From CAYOID01 sp964573115 (lineage in GTDB: Bacteria > Desulfobacterota > Desulfovibrionia > Desulfovibrionales > Desulfothermaceae): DNA of 64,000 nt. Shown here piece by piece: positions 17,632-25,646 of this stretch (positions are counted from its first letter, which is position 1; each line of letters opens with the position of its first letter). The translations under genes were made by a program, and so were the position numbers. The notes under the pieces were generated by a model. It did not search any database, had not been told where the DNA came from, and worked only from the letters and a program-made list of their open reading frames with translations. The stretch spans positions 18,683-82,682 of the forward strand of contig CAZNIP010000002.1 of the NCBI GenBank assembly GCA_964573115.1. Reading direction: 5' to 3'.

Positions 17632-19092
17632 ATGCCTCAGGATCAGCACTTCCCGACCTACCGGGGGAACATGGAGTATGTCTGCCAGGGATGCGGGGGG
17701 CGCTTCCCGGGAGACGATTTCCTCTACACCTGCCCTGACTGCGGGGGGGTCTTCCTGCTCCGGGACGCGAACCAGGACCAGCTCCGGCGCATCTCGGGAC
17801 AGTCCTGGCGGGAGACCTTCGACTCCCGAAGATGTTCGAGCCACCCTGGCCTGCAGGGTGTTTTCAGGTACTACGAGCTCATGGCCCCCATGCTGGAGCC
17901 CGCGGACATCGTCTGGCTGGGCGAAGGCCACACCCCGATCGTTCCCTCCTCTCCGGAGCTGAAACAGCGTATCGGCCAGGATCTGGCCTTTAAGAACGAA
18001 GGCCAGAACCCGAGTGCGTCCTTCAAGGACCGGGGCATGGCCTGCGCCTTCAGCGCCCTGAAGGCCATGATCAGAAAGCATGGCTGGGATGAGGTCCTGA
18101 CGGTCTGCGCCTCCACCGGGGACACCTCGGCTGCGGCAGCCATGTACGGGGCCTATGTCGGACCCCCGATCAAGACCCTGGTGCTCCTGCCCAAGGGCAG
18201 AGTCACTCCTCAACAGCTGGGCCAGCCGCTGGGAAGCGGGGCCGAGGTCCTTGAACTTCCCGGGTTCTTTGACGACTGCATGCGGGTGGTGGAATATTTG
18301 GCCGAGCACTACCGGGTGGCCCTGCTCAACTCCAAGAACAGCTGGCGCATCCTGGGCCAGGAATCCTACGCCTATGAGGTCGCCCAGTGGGGCCAATGGG
18401 ACATGTCAGGGAGAGTCCTGTTCGTGCCCATCGGCAACGCCGGGAACATCTCGGCCATCATGGCCGGGTTTCTCAAACTCCATGACCTGGAGATCATCAC
18501 CTCCCTGCCCAGGATCATCGGGGTCCAATCGGTCCATGCCGACCCGGTGTACCGCTACTATGCGCAACCTGCCGCACATCGGGAGTATCACCCTGTCCAG
18601 GTCCAGTCCAGCGTGGCCCAGGCGGCCATGATCGGCAATCCGGTCTCCTTTCCCAGGGTCAGATCCCTGGTGGAGAGCTATGCCAGGGCCGCCGGCCAGG
18701 GGGGCTTCGCCGTGGTCCAGGTGGACGAACAGGCCATCATGGACAGCATGGTCCTGGCCAATCGCCACGGCCATATCTCCTGTACCCAGGGCGGGGAATG
18801 TCTGGCCGGCCTGATCCGGGCGAAGGAGCTCGGCCTGGTGGCCCCGGACGAGCAGGCCATCCTGGATGCCACGGCCCACAGCCTCAAGTTCATGGGCTTT
18901 CAGGACATGTATTTCGGGGACGGTTTTCCCGAAGAGTACGGGGTCAGCCCCAGGGCCGAGCTCAAGAACAGTCCCAAAAGCCTCGATGTGCCGGCTGTTG
19001 TGGATCATGACCCGGACCAGGTCGAACGGTTCGTGCTCCAGGCTTCGGCAGAGATCGAGGACCGGCTGCAGCTCAGGTCCAGACAGCCCTGA
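17632..19092 (+). CDS. thrC: Threonine synthase
   Basis: This PLP enzyme converts O-phosphohomoserine to threonine; it has 486 residues. A zinc-knuckle-like N-terminus, CQGCGGRFPGDDFLYTCPDC (two CxxC pairs), precedes the fold type II domain. The PLP lysine is in NEGQNPSASFKDRGMA; the phosphate loop is STGDTSAAAA and the later glycine loop PIGNAGNISAIMAGF. The start is either 17632 (GGGAG box five bases upstream) or 17620. It is cytoplasmic, and converges on surE with only 18 bases between stops. Confidence 0.94.
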   Translation: MPQDQHFPTYRGNMEYVCQGCGGRFPGDDFLYTCPDCGGVFLLRDANQDQLRRISGQSWRETFDSRRCSSHPGLQGVFRYYELMAPMLEPADIVWLGEGHTPIVPSSPELKQRIGQDLAFKNEGQNPSASFKDRGMACAFSALKAMIRKHGWDEVLTVCASTGDTSAAAAMYGAYVGPPIKTLVLLPKGRVTPQQLGQPLGSGAEVLELPGFFDDCMRVVEYLAEHYRVALLNSKNSWRILGQESYAYEVAQWGQWDMSGRVLFVPIGNAGNISAIMAGFLKLHDLEIITSLPRIIGVQSVHADPVYRYYAQPAAHREYHPVQVQSSVAQAAMIGNPVSFPRVRSLVESYARAAGQGGFAVVQVDEQAIMDSMVLANRHGHISCTQGGECLAGLIRAKELGLVAPDEQAILDATAHSLKFMGFQDMYFGDGFPEEYGVSPRAELKNSPKSLDVPAVVDHDPDQVERFVLQASAEIEDRLQLRSRQP

Positions 19093-19110
19093 GGCCCTTT
19101 CGATCAGGTC

Positions 19111-19863
19111 TCAGGACAGGTTCTCTCTGAGCTGGCCCAGGAAGGTGTGGTCGGTGAAGTCAAAGGTCAGCGGGGTCAGGGTCAGGTAGCCCTGGGTGAG
19201 CAGGGTGCGGTCCGTGTCCGCCTCCAGGTTTTCGGGCAGGATCTCTCCGCACAGCCAGTAGTAAGGTCCGCCCCGGGGATCGATTCGCTTGTCGTACCAG
19301 TCCTCGTACACGGCCTGGGTCTGGGGGCAGATCTGCAAACCCAGGGACTGGTCCAGGGGACATTTGGGAAAGTTGAGGTTGAGCACCCGCCGGCGGGGGA
19401 CCTGCGGCCAGTCGATATGCTCTATGAACGTGGCCACGTACTCGGCCTGCTCATCGAGGTTGACAGGACGGAATTCGTCGATGGACACTGCCAGTGCCGG
19501 AATACCGGCCAGGGCAGCTTCGGTGGCCGCAGCCACGGTTCCGGAGTAGAGGATGTCCACCCCGACGTTGGCCCCGCTGTTGATGCCGGAAATCAGCAGG
19601 TCGGGCTCGAAAGAGAGCACCGTCCCCAGGGCGATCTTGACGCAGTCCACCGGAGTCCCGGAGATGCCGTAGCCCTGGAAGTGATTCTGGTTGACCTCTT
19701 TGACCCGCAGAGGCGAGCTCAGGGTCACGGCGTGCCCCACAGCGGACTGCTCAGTCAGCGGGGCGACCACAGTGACCGTGTGCCCGGCCTGAAGGAGCTT
19801 TGCGTACAGGGCCCTGAGGCCGACAGCCCAGATGCCGTCGTCATTGGTCAGCACAATGTCCAT
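19111..19863 (-). CDS. surE: 5'/3'-nucleotidase SurE
   Basis: This divalent-metal-dependent nucleoside monophosphate phosphatase has 250 residues. The metal-site motifs are intact: MDIVLTNDDGIWAVGL (D8, D9), the serine in APLTEQSAVGHAVTL and the SGINSGANVGVDILYSGTVAAATEA loop. It probably has its own promoter in the 145-base divergent gap with the yhaM-like gene; that gap contains a small GGCCTG/CAGGCC hairpin but no clear -35/-10. SurE is linked to stationary-phase survival in enterics; here the role is inferred from family only. Confidence 0.96.
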   Translation of the reverse strand: MDIVLTNDDGIWAVGLRALYAKLLQAGHTVTVVAPLTEQSAVGHAVTLSSPLRVKEVNQNHFQGYGISGTPVDCVKIALGTVLSFEPDLLISGINSGANVGVDILYSGTVAAATEAALAGIPALAVSIDEFRPVNLDEQAEYVATFIEHIDWPQVPRRRVLNLNFPKCPLDQSLGLQICPQTQAVYEDWYDKRIDPRGGPYYWLCGEILPENLEADTDRTLLTQGYLTLTPLTFDFTDHTFLGQLRENLS

Positions 19864-20008
19864 AGCGATCCATGCACCTCCGGATGCAGGCGTTCGGACG
19901 GCCCGTGAGGCCTGAACACAGGCCCTCTGTCCACAATCCTGATGCAGGGTCGAGTGGGCTGTCCTGGAGGGGATTTCTCATCAATCAAGCCGGAAAAGTC
20001 AAGTCACC

Positions 20009-21043
20009 ATGACAACAAAGACCGTCTACGTCAAAGATCTGATCCAGGGCCAGGAGGTGGACGACGTGTTCCTCCTGGTCCAGGCCAGGCAGGCCCAGTC
20101 CAGAAACGGGCCCTACTGGGACTTGAAGCTCCAGGACCGGACCGGGGAGGTCAGCGCCAAGATCTGGCATCCGCTCAGCGCGGAGTTCACCTCCCTGGCC
20201 CCGGAGCACTTTGTCCGGGTCCGGGCCGGGATCAGCAGCTTCAGGGAGAGGCCCCAGCTCATCGTCCGCTCCTTGGATCTCCTGGACCCTGAAAGGCATG
20301 GCCAGGACTGGGCCGAGTTCATCCCCTCCAGTCAGCAGCCCCCGGAAGATCTGCTGGCAGAGCTGGAAAGCCTGTGCCGGGAAGAGCTCTCCTACCCTCC
20401 CTGGAGAAGGTTCTGCAGGAAGGTCCTCAAAGATCCCCTGATACGGGAAAGGATGCTGGCCGCCCCTGGGGCCAAGACCATTCATCACGCCTACCGGGGC
20501 GGCCTGCTGGAACACACCCTGGCCGTGGCCAGGCTGTGCCTGTCCATTGCCGACATGTACCCCGACCTGGACCGGGACATCCTCCTGGTGGCCGCCGTCC
20601 TGCACGATCTGGGCAAGGCCTGGGAGCTGCAGAGCGGTGTCAGCCGGGACTACACGGATCAGGGCCGGCTTTTGGGGCACATCATGCTGGCCATGGAGGT
20701 TCTGCAGCCGTTTTTCGCCAAGGCCAGGGATCTCGATCCGGACCTGGTGACCCATCTCAAGCATCTGCTCCTGAGCCATCACGGGGAATACGCCTTTGGC
20801 TCCCCCAGGCGGCCCAAGACGGCCGAGGCCTTTGTCCTCCACTATGCGGACAACCTGGACGCCAAGCTGTCCACCGCCAAAACGGCCCTGGCCGGCCAGG
20901 ATCTTGAACAATCGAGATGGTCGGGCTATCAGCCGTCCCTGGAGAGGCAGCTTTTTGCGCCGGTCAGGAGCCGGGACTTTCTGCAGGACAACGACAACCA
21001 AGGATCCCGACCCAAACAATGTTTGTTACCTTTGAAGGAATAG
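20009..21043 (+). CDS. YhaM-like OB-fold/HD 3'-5' exoribonuclease
   Basis: This 344-residue cytoplasmic nuclease has an N-terminal OB-fold (about 1-95, KTVYVKDLIQGQEVDDVFLLVQ … GPYWDLKLQDRTGEVSAKIW) and a C-terminal HD hydrolase domain. That domain carries H169 (GGLLEHTLAVARL), the H199-D200 pair in AVLHDLGKAW, the GRLLGHIMLAME helix, LLSHHGEYAFGSP and DNLDAKL. This is the YhaM/CBF1 arrangement, known for 3'-5' degradation of RNA and single-stranded DNA. The 3' end overlaps tmk by 25 bases, implying coupling. Confidence 0.92.
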   Translation: MTTKTVYVKDLIQGQEVDDVFLLVQARQAQSRNGPYWDLKLQDRTGEVSAKIWHPLSAEFTSLAPEHFVRVRAGISSFRERPQLIVRSLDLLDPERHGQDWAEFIPSSQQPPEDLLAELESLCREELSYPPWRRFCRKVLKDPLIRERMLAAPGAKTIHHAYRGGLLEHTLAVARLCLSIADMYPDLDRDILLVAAVLHDLGKAWELQSGVSRDYTDQGRLLGHIMLAMEVLQPFFAKARDLDPDLVTHLKHLLLSHHGEYAFGSPRRPKTAEAFVLHYADNLDAKLSTAKTALAGQDLEQSRWSGYQPSLERQLFAPVRSRDFLQDNDNQGSRPKQCLLPLKE

Positions 21044-21672
21044 AGGGCTGCGGCAAGTCCACCCAGTGCCGTCTGCTTGCCCGCTGGCTGCAGGACAGGG
21101 GTCAGGACGTCCTGATATCCAGAGAGCCGGGAGGGAGCCCCTTGGGGACACGCATCCGGGAGCTCCTGCTGAGCATGGAGTACGAGAACATGAGCTCGGA
21201 ATGCGAACTCCTGCTCTACCTGGCCGACAGGGCCCAGCACGTGGACACGGTCATCCGGCCGGCCCTTGACAGAGGTCAGACCGTTCTCGTGGACCGTTTC
21301 GCCGATTCAACCGTGGCCTATCAAGGCTACGGCCGGGGCATCAGCCTGGAGACCCTGAATTTTCTGAACCGGCTTGCGGTCAAGGACCTCTGGCCGCAAC
21401 TGACCGTGATCATCGACATCCCGGTCGACGTGGGGCTGAAACGGGCCAGGCAAAGGAACCGCGAACTGGGCACGTCCGTGACGGAAGGCAGATTTGAAGC
21501 CGAGCAGCTGGAGTTTCATCAGGCCATCCGCCAGGGGTATCTCGAGCTTGCCGCGGCTCATCCGGAACGGTGCGCGGTCATCGACGGTCATCGTGCTGAA
21601 GAGGACATCGCTGAGGATATTCGGGAGCTGGTCCTTGGCCGGCTCAAACCTGACTTTCCCGGGAACGCTTGA
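21019..21672 (+). CDS. tmk: Thymidylate kinase
   Basis: This enzyme phosphorylates dTMP to dTDP for DNA synthesis; it has 217 residues. P-loop GIEGCGKSTQ, then SREPGGSPLGTRIRELLL and DRFADSTVAYQGYGRG (the DRx motif and substrate loop), followed by the LID region. The start at ATG 21019 (MFVTFEGIEG) inside the 3' end of the preceding gene matches family N-termini exactly. Its stop codon lies within the -35 box of the next operon's promoter. Confidence 0.96.
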   Translation: MFVTFEGIEGCGKSTQCRLLARWLQDRGQDVLISREPGGSPLGTRIRELLLSMEYENMSSECELLLYLADRAQHVDTVIRPALDRGQTVLVDRFADSTVAYQGYGRGISLETLNFLNRLAVKDLWPQLTVIIDIPVDVGLKRARQRNRELGTSVTEGRFEAEQLEFHQAIRQGYLELAAAHPERCAVIDGHRAEEDIAEDIRELVLGRLKPDFPGNA

Positions 21673-21696
21673 CAAAAGGCCTGGAACAACTACAGT
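21669..21696 (+). promoter_or_regulatory. Sigma70 promoter of the glutaredoxin-ftrB-nifU-like operon
   Basis: TTGACA (21669-21674), a 16-base spacer and TACAGT (21691-21696). The -35 box shares bases with the tmk stop. The leader contains a short GGGGAGGCTT/AAGCCCC fold before the start at 21758. Confidence 0.65.
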
Positions 21697-21757
21697 CAGG
21701 GGAGGCTTAAAGCCCCGTTAATGGGAATGAATCTGGAGAAACAAGGGAGCATGACTG

Positions 21758-22015
21758 ATGGAAAAGGATGTCAAACTCTTTGCCCTGAGCACCTGCATTC
21801 ACTGCAAGCACACCAAAGAATTTCTGGATGACAAGAACGTCGAGTACTCCTGCACCTATGTGGACAGGCTCAGCGGCGATGAGCGAAAAGAGGCGATCCA
21901 GGAAGTGAAGAAGCACAACCCCAATCTTTCTTTCCCGACCCTGGTCGTGGGCGATGACATCTGCGTGGTCGGGTTCAAAAAGAAGGAGATTGAGGAGGCC
22001 TTGGAACAATCATGA
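21758..22015 (+). CDS. Glutaredoxin-family protein
   Basis: An 85-residue thioredoxin-fold protein with the dithiol motif C-I-H-C in LSTCIHCKHTKEFL and the cis-proline segment SFPTLVVG. CIHC differs from the CPYC of classical glutaredoxin and is closer to the NrdH/redoxin-like group that takes electrons from protein reductases rather than glutathione. Its stop overlaps the ATG of the next gene (ATGA), strongly suggesting it is a redox partner of that ferredoxin:thioredoxin-reductase-type subunit. Confidence 0.88.
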   Translation: MEKDVKLFALSTCIHCKHTKEFLDDKNVEYSCTYVDRLSGDERKEAIQEVKKHNPNLSFPTLVVGDDICVVGFKKKEIEEALEQS

Positions 22016-22365
22016 GCGAAGTCGAAGAACTCTACGCCAAGCTGAAGAAGCTCCAGGAGCCAAAAGGGCTGTATTTCAACAAGGACCGGAAGATGGTCAT
22101 GCAGCTCCTGGAAAGTCTGCTCATCAACAAGGAACGCTACGGCTACACCGCCTGTCCATGCCGGCTGGCCACCGGCAACTACGAGCTGGACAGAGACATT
22201 CTCTGTCCCTGCGTCTACGCCAAACCGGACATCGAGGAATACGGCAGCTGTTTCTGCGGGCTCTACGTGTCCAGTGACTGGAACGAGGACCGCATTCCTC
22301 ATGTCGTTGTCCCGGAGAGGAGACCCCCGGAAAAGGCCCTGGCCGCTCTGGATCACGACCTTTGA
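22012..22365 (+). CDS. ftrB: Ferredoxin:thioredoxin reductase catalytic (beta) subunit
   Basis: This 117-residue iron-sulfur protein reduces a disulfide in a partner protein using electrons from ferredoxin. The six conserved cysteines occur as CPC (C48, C50), CPC (C65, C67) and CFC (C80, C82). In the plant enzyme these build the [4Fe-4S] cluster and the adjacent redox-active disulfide. No FtrA (variable subunit) is present, as usual in anaerobes. Overlap with the glutaredoxin gene points to a dedicated ferredoxin-glutaredoxin couple. Confidence 0.93.
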   Translation: MSEVEELYAKLKKLQEPKGLYFNKDRKMVMQLLESLLINKERYGYTACPCRLATGNYELDRDILCPCVYAKPDIEEYGSCFCGLYVSSDWNEDRIPHVVVPERRPPEKALAALDHDL

Positions 22366-22444
22366 GACCGGGGTCAGGCCTGCAGGGTCACCGGCCTTGC
22401 AGGGCAGCGTCATCCACACCGCATTCCCCTGGAGGGTAGATTCC

Positions 22445-22669
22445 ATGCAGGACAAGATCGAGACGGCACTGAACAAGATCAGACCTCAGCTGCAGGCTGA
22501 CGGCGGGGACGTCGAGCTGGTCGGAGTCACCGACGCCAAGATCGTCCAGCTCAGGCTGCAGGGGGCCTGTGCCGGATGCCCCATGTCCCAGATGACCCTG
22601 AAGAACGGGATCGAAAGGGTCTTGAAGCAGGAAATTCCGGAGATCAAAGGTGTCGAGGCCGTGAAGTAG
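22445..22669 (+). CDS. NifU C-terminal-domain-like Fe-S scaffold protein
   Basis: This 74-residue protein consists only of the NifU C-terminal domain, with C-A-G-C in LQGACAGCPMSQMTLKNGIER and the leading LNKIRPQLQADGGDVELVGV. Such stand-alone proteins carry or deliver [4Fe-4S] clusters. The start at ATG 22445 is preceded by a GGAGG box (CCTGGAGGGTAG). Being third in an operon with a [4Fe-4S] reductase, it may help mature it; that link is inferred. Confidence 0.93.
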   Translation: MQDKIETALNKIRPQLQADGGDVELVGVTDAKIVQLRLQGACAGCPMSQMTLKNGIERVLKQEIPEIKGVEAVK

Positions 22670-22704
22670 CCTGGCTCTTCTCCGGTCCTGAGAACCTGAA
22701 TGTC

Positions 22705-22733
22705 AAAGGCGGGGCATCCCCGCCTTTTGTTTT
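22705..22733 (+). terminator. Rho-independent terminator after the redox operon
   Basis: AAAGGCGGGG (22705-22714), loop CAT, CCCCGCCTTT (22718-22727), then TGTTTT. A compact perfect 10-bp stem ends the glutaredoxin-ftrB-nifU-like transcript. Confidence 0.9.
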
Positions 22734-22767
22734 CGGATAACAGAGCCGCCAAGAGTAAGGAGCGATC

Positions 22768-24189
22768 ATGGATCAGGTTGTGACTCGATTTCCCCCCAGC
22801 CCAACAGGGCACCTGCATATCGGCGGGGCCCGGACAGCGCTTTTCAACTGGCTCCTGGCCAGAAGCCAGCAGGGACGTTTCGTGCTGCGCATTGAGGATA
22901 CCGATCAGGAAAGGTCCACCCCGGAAATGACCGAGACCATCCTCGAGGCCATGAGGTGGCTGGGGCTGGACTGGGACGAGGGTCCGTACTACCAGAGCCA
23001 GCGCTTTGATCTCTACCACGAGCACATCGAGCGGATGCTGGCTGATGGACGGGCCTACTACTGTCAGTGCACCCCGGACGAGGTCGAGGCCATGCGGGAC
23101 CGGGCCCGGGAGAAAGGTGAAAAGCCCAAATACGACGGGACCTGCCGGGAGAAAGGACTGGGGCCGGGTCCTGGGCGGGTGGTCCGCTTCAAGAGCCCGC
23201 TCCAGGGAGAGACCGTGTTCTCCGACCTGCTCAAAGGGACGAACAGGGTGGATAACCGGGAGCTGGACGATTTTGTCATTCGCAGGGCGGATCAGACTCC
23301 GACCTACAACCTGGCCGTGGTTGTGGACGACGCCACGATGGGGGTGAACACCATTCTGCGGGGGGACGATCACCTCAGCAACACCCCAAAGCAGGTGCTC
23401 CTCTATCAGGCCATGAACTACCCTCTGCCCGGGTTCGGGCATGTGCCCATGATCCTGGGACCGGACAAAAAGAAACTGAGCAAGCGGCACGGGGCCATGT
23501 CGGTCCTGGAATACAGGGACATGGGCTATCTGCCCCAGGCCCTGAACAACTATCTGGTCCGGCTTGGCTGGTCCTACGGCGATCGGGAAATCTTCGACTT
23601 GAAGGAGCTCATTGACCTGTTCTCCTTGAAGAACCTGGGCAAGTCAGCCTGCGTGTTCAATCCTGAAAAGCTTCGCTGGGTCAACAGCCAGCACATCAAG
23701 GCCGCTGATGTCCAGACCCTGGCAGGCCAGCTCAAGGTGCAGCTTGAGCGTGACGGCTTTCAAGGGCTCGATGCGGACGACCTGGAAAAGGTCGTGCCCC
23801 TGCTCCAGCCCAGGGCCGAGACCATGCGGGAGATGGCCGAGATGGCCCGCATCTTTGTCATGGCCGATGAGAAGATCGAGTACGACCCGGATCTGGTCAG
23901 GGCTTTCCTGACTCAAGAGGTCAGGACCCATCTGGAAAACCTTGTGGACAGGTTTCAGGGGCTGTCGGAGTTCAGCCGGCAGGCCCTGGAGGATGACGTC
24001 AGGAGCTACCTCGAGGCGAACGGGCTGAAGTTCAAGCTTCTGGCCCAGCCGATCCGGGTGTCCCTCACCGGACAGAAGGCCAGCCCGGGTCTGTTCGAAA
24101 CCATGGAGGTTCTGGGTCAGACCAGGGTGGTCAACCGGATGAGCCGGGCTTTGAGCATCCAAAACCCAGGTGACTCGTATGCAACGTGA
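22768..24189 (+). CDS. gltX: Glutamyl-tRNA synthetase
   Basis: This class I aminoacyl-tRNA synthetase of 473 residues charges tRNA-Glu (or tRNA-Gln in non-discriminating types). The HIGH-like motif is FPPSPTGHLHIGGARTALFN, the KMSKS-like motif KKLSKRHGAMSV, and FVIRRADQTPTYNLAVVVDD is characteristic. CQCTPDEVEAMRDRAREKG lies in the zinc-like region of the acceptor-binding domain, but the usual four-ligand set is not complete. The last six codons (GDSYAT plus stop) fall inside a REP-like repeat that recurs at 47004, so the C-terminus has been reshaped by it. Confidence 0.96.
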   Translation: MDQVVTRFPPSPTGHLHIGGARTALFNWLLARSQQGRFVLRIEDTDQERSTPEMTETILEAMRWLGLDWDEGPYYQSQRFDLYHEHIERMLADGRAYYCQCTPDEVEAMRDRAREKGEKPKYDGTCREKGLGPGPGRVVRFKSPLQGETVFSDLLKGTNRVDNRELDDFVIRRADQTPTYNLAVVVDDATMGVNTILRGDDHLSNTPKQVLLYQAMNYPLPGFGHVPMILGPDKKKLSKRHGAMSVLEYRDMGYLPQALNNYLVRLGWSYGDREIFDLKELIDLFSLKNLGKSACVFNPEKLRWVNSQHIKAADVQTLAGQLKVQLERDGFQGLDADDLEKVVPLLQPRAETMREMAEMARIFVMADEKIEYDPDLVRAFLTQEVRTHLENLVDRFQGLSEFSRQALEDDVRSYLEANGLKFKLLAQPIRVSLTGQKASPGLFETMEVLGQTRVVNRMSRALSIQNPGDSYAT

Positions 24190-24378
24190 TTCTGGAGTCA
24201 AGTTTCTTGGTTGATCAACCTGGCCGAGTCGAGATCCTGCTGGTTACGTCGGGGATCCTTCCTCTCCTCGACCTTGAACCTTGAACCTGTCAGCCCTGCC
24301 AGAGGCAGGGCTGACTCCAGACGTCATCCCGGCCTCTGGCCTGGCTGAGGGGTCGATGGTTGAGCCTTGAAGAGGAGA
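24174..24378. repeat. REP-like element, long form, with inverted partner
   Basis: Positions 24174-24314 align to 47004-47145 at roughly 90% identity by eye, with one indel. The element starts CTCGTATG, passes through TTGATCAACCTGGCCGAGTC, and ends with a perfect 12-bp hairpin GTCAGCCCTGCC/GGCAGGGCTGAC (24289-24315, 3-base loop). An inverted, diverged partner follows at about 24328-24378. Confidence 0.85.
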
Positions 24379-24394
24379 AAGGACGGGGCGGGAG

Positions 24395-24434
24395 AAAAAA
24401 AAGGACGGCAGGCCTGGAACACGGCCGCCGTCCT
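24395..24434 (-). terminator. Rho-independent terminator of rpmB
   Basis: On the minus strand AGGACGGC-GGCC pairs with GGCC-t-GCCGTCCT (12 bp with one bulge, 8-base loop) and is followed by eight T. It lies 28 bases beyond the rpmB stop. Confidence 0.85.
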
Positions 24435-24461
24435 GTCAGGCCTGCCAGGCCAGGCAGGAGA

Positions 24462-24677
24462 TCAGCCTGCCTGGCGGGGCTGGGCCAGGGGCTTGGTCAC
24501 CGCGCCGCTGCGCAGGCAGCGGGTGCAGACATTGATTCGCCTGACCATGCCTGAGTCCAACCGGGCCTTGACCCGCTGAAGGTTGGGTTTGAACCGCCGC
24601 TTGGTCTTGTTGTTGGCGTGACTGACGTGGTTGCCCACTTCAGGCTTTTTCCCGCAGATATCGCATTGCTTGGCCAT
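24462..24677 (-). CDS. rpmB: 50S ribosomal protein L28
   Basis: This large-subunit protein of 71 residues begins MAKQCDICGKKPEVGNHVSH, with a CxxC pair near the N-terminus and CTRC (NVCTRCLRSG) near the C-terminus, so it is the zinc-binding version. A GAGGAGG box on the minus strand sets the start. It is a monocistronic gene with its own promoter (24790-24818) and terminator, divergent from the large lipid/riboflavin operon. Confidence 0.97.
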   Translation of the reverse strand: MAKQCDICGKKPEVGNHVSHANNKTKRRFKPNLQRVKARLDSGMVRRINVCTRCLRSGAVTKPLAQPRQAG

Positions 24678-24789
24678 GTTGGTCCTCCTCGCTTCGTCTC
24701 TTCGCCCGGTGCGGTTGAATCCGGGTCGTGGCAGATCTCGTGTGGCAGAAAGGCTGCAGCTGCACCGCCTGTCGCTGTAAAAGAGGGGA

Positions 24790-24818
24790 AGAATACTCCT
24801 GATCTCTGAAAAAGGCAA
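24790..24818 (-). promoter_or_regulatory. Sigma70 promoter of rpmB
   Basis: Reading the minus strand: TTGCCT (24818-24813), a 17-base spacer and TATTCT (24795-24790). It gives a leader of about 105 bases. Confidence 0.7.
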
Positions 24819-24827
24819 GCCTCAAAC

Positions 24828-24857
24828 TTGACAAAGAACTCATCCTCTAAGTAAGTA
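24828..24857 (+). promoter_or_regulatory. Sigma70 promoter of the DUF177-rpmF-plsX-fab operon
   Basis: TTGACA (24828-24833), an 18-base spacer and TAAGTA (24852-24857). It lies back to back with the rpmB promoter, ten bases apart at the -35 boxes. Confidence 0.6.
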
Positions 24858-24882
24858 CATACGTTTCACAAGGACGTCGTCT

Positions 24883-25416
24883 ATGTCCACGTTTCTTCTG
24901 CCTCTCGAGGATCTTCCAGAATCTGGACGGGAGACACACTTTGCCGAACAGGCTGCCTGGACCGGGCCGATTCGTGAGTTTCACCTGCCGTATGAACTGG
25001 TCAGCCCGTTCAGGGCCGGGCTCATGATTCAGCCCCAGAGCCCGGGATTCCTGATCAGGGGACACATGACCGGGGCTGTGTCCGTCCCCTGCGACAGGTG
25101 TGCCGAGCCGTGCCAGTTCGAAGTGGATGTCCGCTTCGAGCTCTTTGAAGAACCTCAGCCCGCGGAGGATGACGGTCTTGAGGGCGGAGAGCTGCTCAGA
25201 ATGACAGACAACGGGGTGGAGCTCGATCTCGGCGATCTGCTTTGGGAACAGTTTGTGCTCGCCCTCCCGGTCAAGCCGCTCTGCGATGTCGAATGTGCTG
25301 GCATATGCCCCCATTGCGGGCAGAATCTGAATCAGTCCGGATGCACGTGCGATCAGAGTCCCCAGGACCCCAGACTGGACATTTTCAGGAAATTGAAAAT
25401 CAACAAGGGGCAGTGA
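24883..25416 (+). CDS. DUF177 (YceD-like) protein
   Basis: This 177-residue protein lies at its conserved position upstream of rpmF. The central core has VSVPCDRCAEPCQFEVDV and the C-terminal half CDVECAGICPHCGQNLNQSG, a cysteine set likely to bind zinc. DUF177 proteins are implicated in 23S rRNA maturation or accumulation in plants and enterics; the mechanism is open. It heads the long operon from 24.9 kb and follows a plausible promoter by 25 bases. Confidence 0.9.
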   Translation: MSTFLLPLEDLPESGRETHFAEQAAWTGPIREFHLPYELVSPFRAGLMIQPQSPGFLIRGHMTGAVSVPCDRCAEPCQFEVDVRFELFEEPQPAEDDGLEGGELLRMTDNGVELDLGDLLWEQFVLALPVKPLCDVECAGICPHCGQNLNQSGCTCDQSPQDPRLDIFRKLKINKGQ

Positions 25417-25463
25417 CCATACCGGTCACAACCCCTGCGACACAGTGAACTACGAGGTGCACC

Positions 25464-25646
25464 ATGGCGGTCCCAAAGAAAAAGACGTCGAAGTCCAAAA
25501 AAGGCATGCGCAGGTCTCACCATCGGGTGCCGAAACCGACCCTGACAACCTGTGAGTGCGGAGCGACCAGCCTGCCCCATCGGGTTTGCCCGACATGCGG
25601 CAAATACCGAGGGAGACAGGTCCTGAGCACAGATGAGCAGGAGTAG
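25464..25646 (+). CDS. rpmF: 50S ribosomal protein L32
   Basis: This 60-residue basic protein has the L32 start MAVPKKKTSKSKKGMRRSHH and the zinc ribbon CECG…CPTCG. Its 3' end overlaps the plsX start by 14 bases. The DUF177-rpmF-plsX order is widely conserved. Confidence 0.98.
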   Translation: MAVPKKKTSKSKKGMRRSHHRVPKPTLTTCECGATSLPHRVCPTCGKYRGRQVLSTDEQE

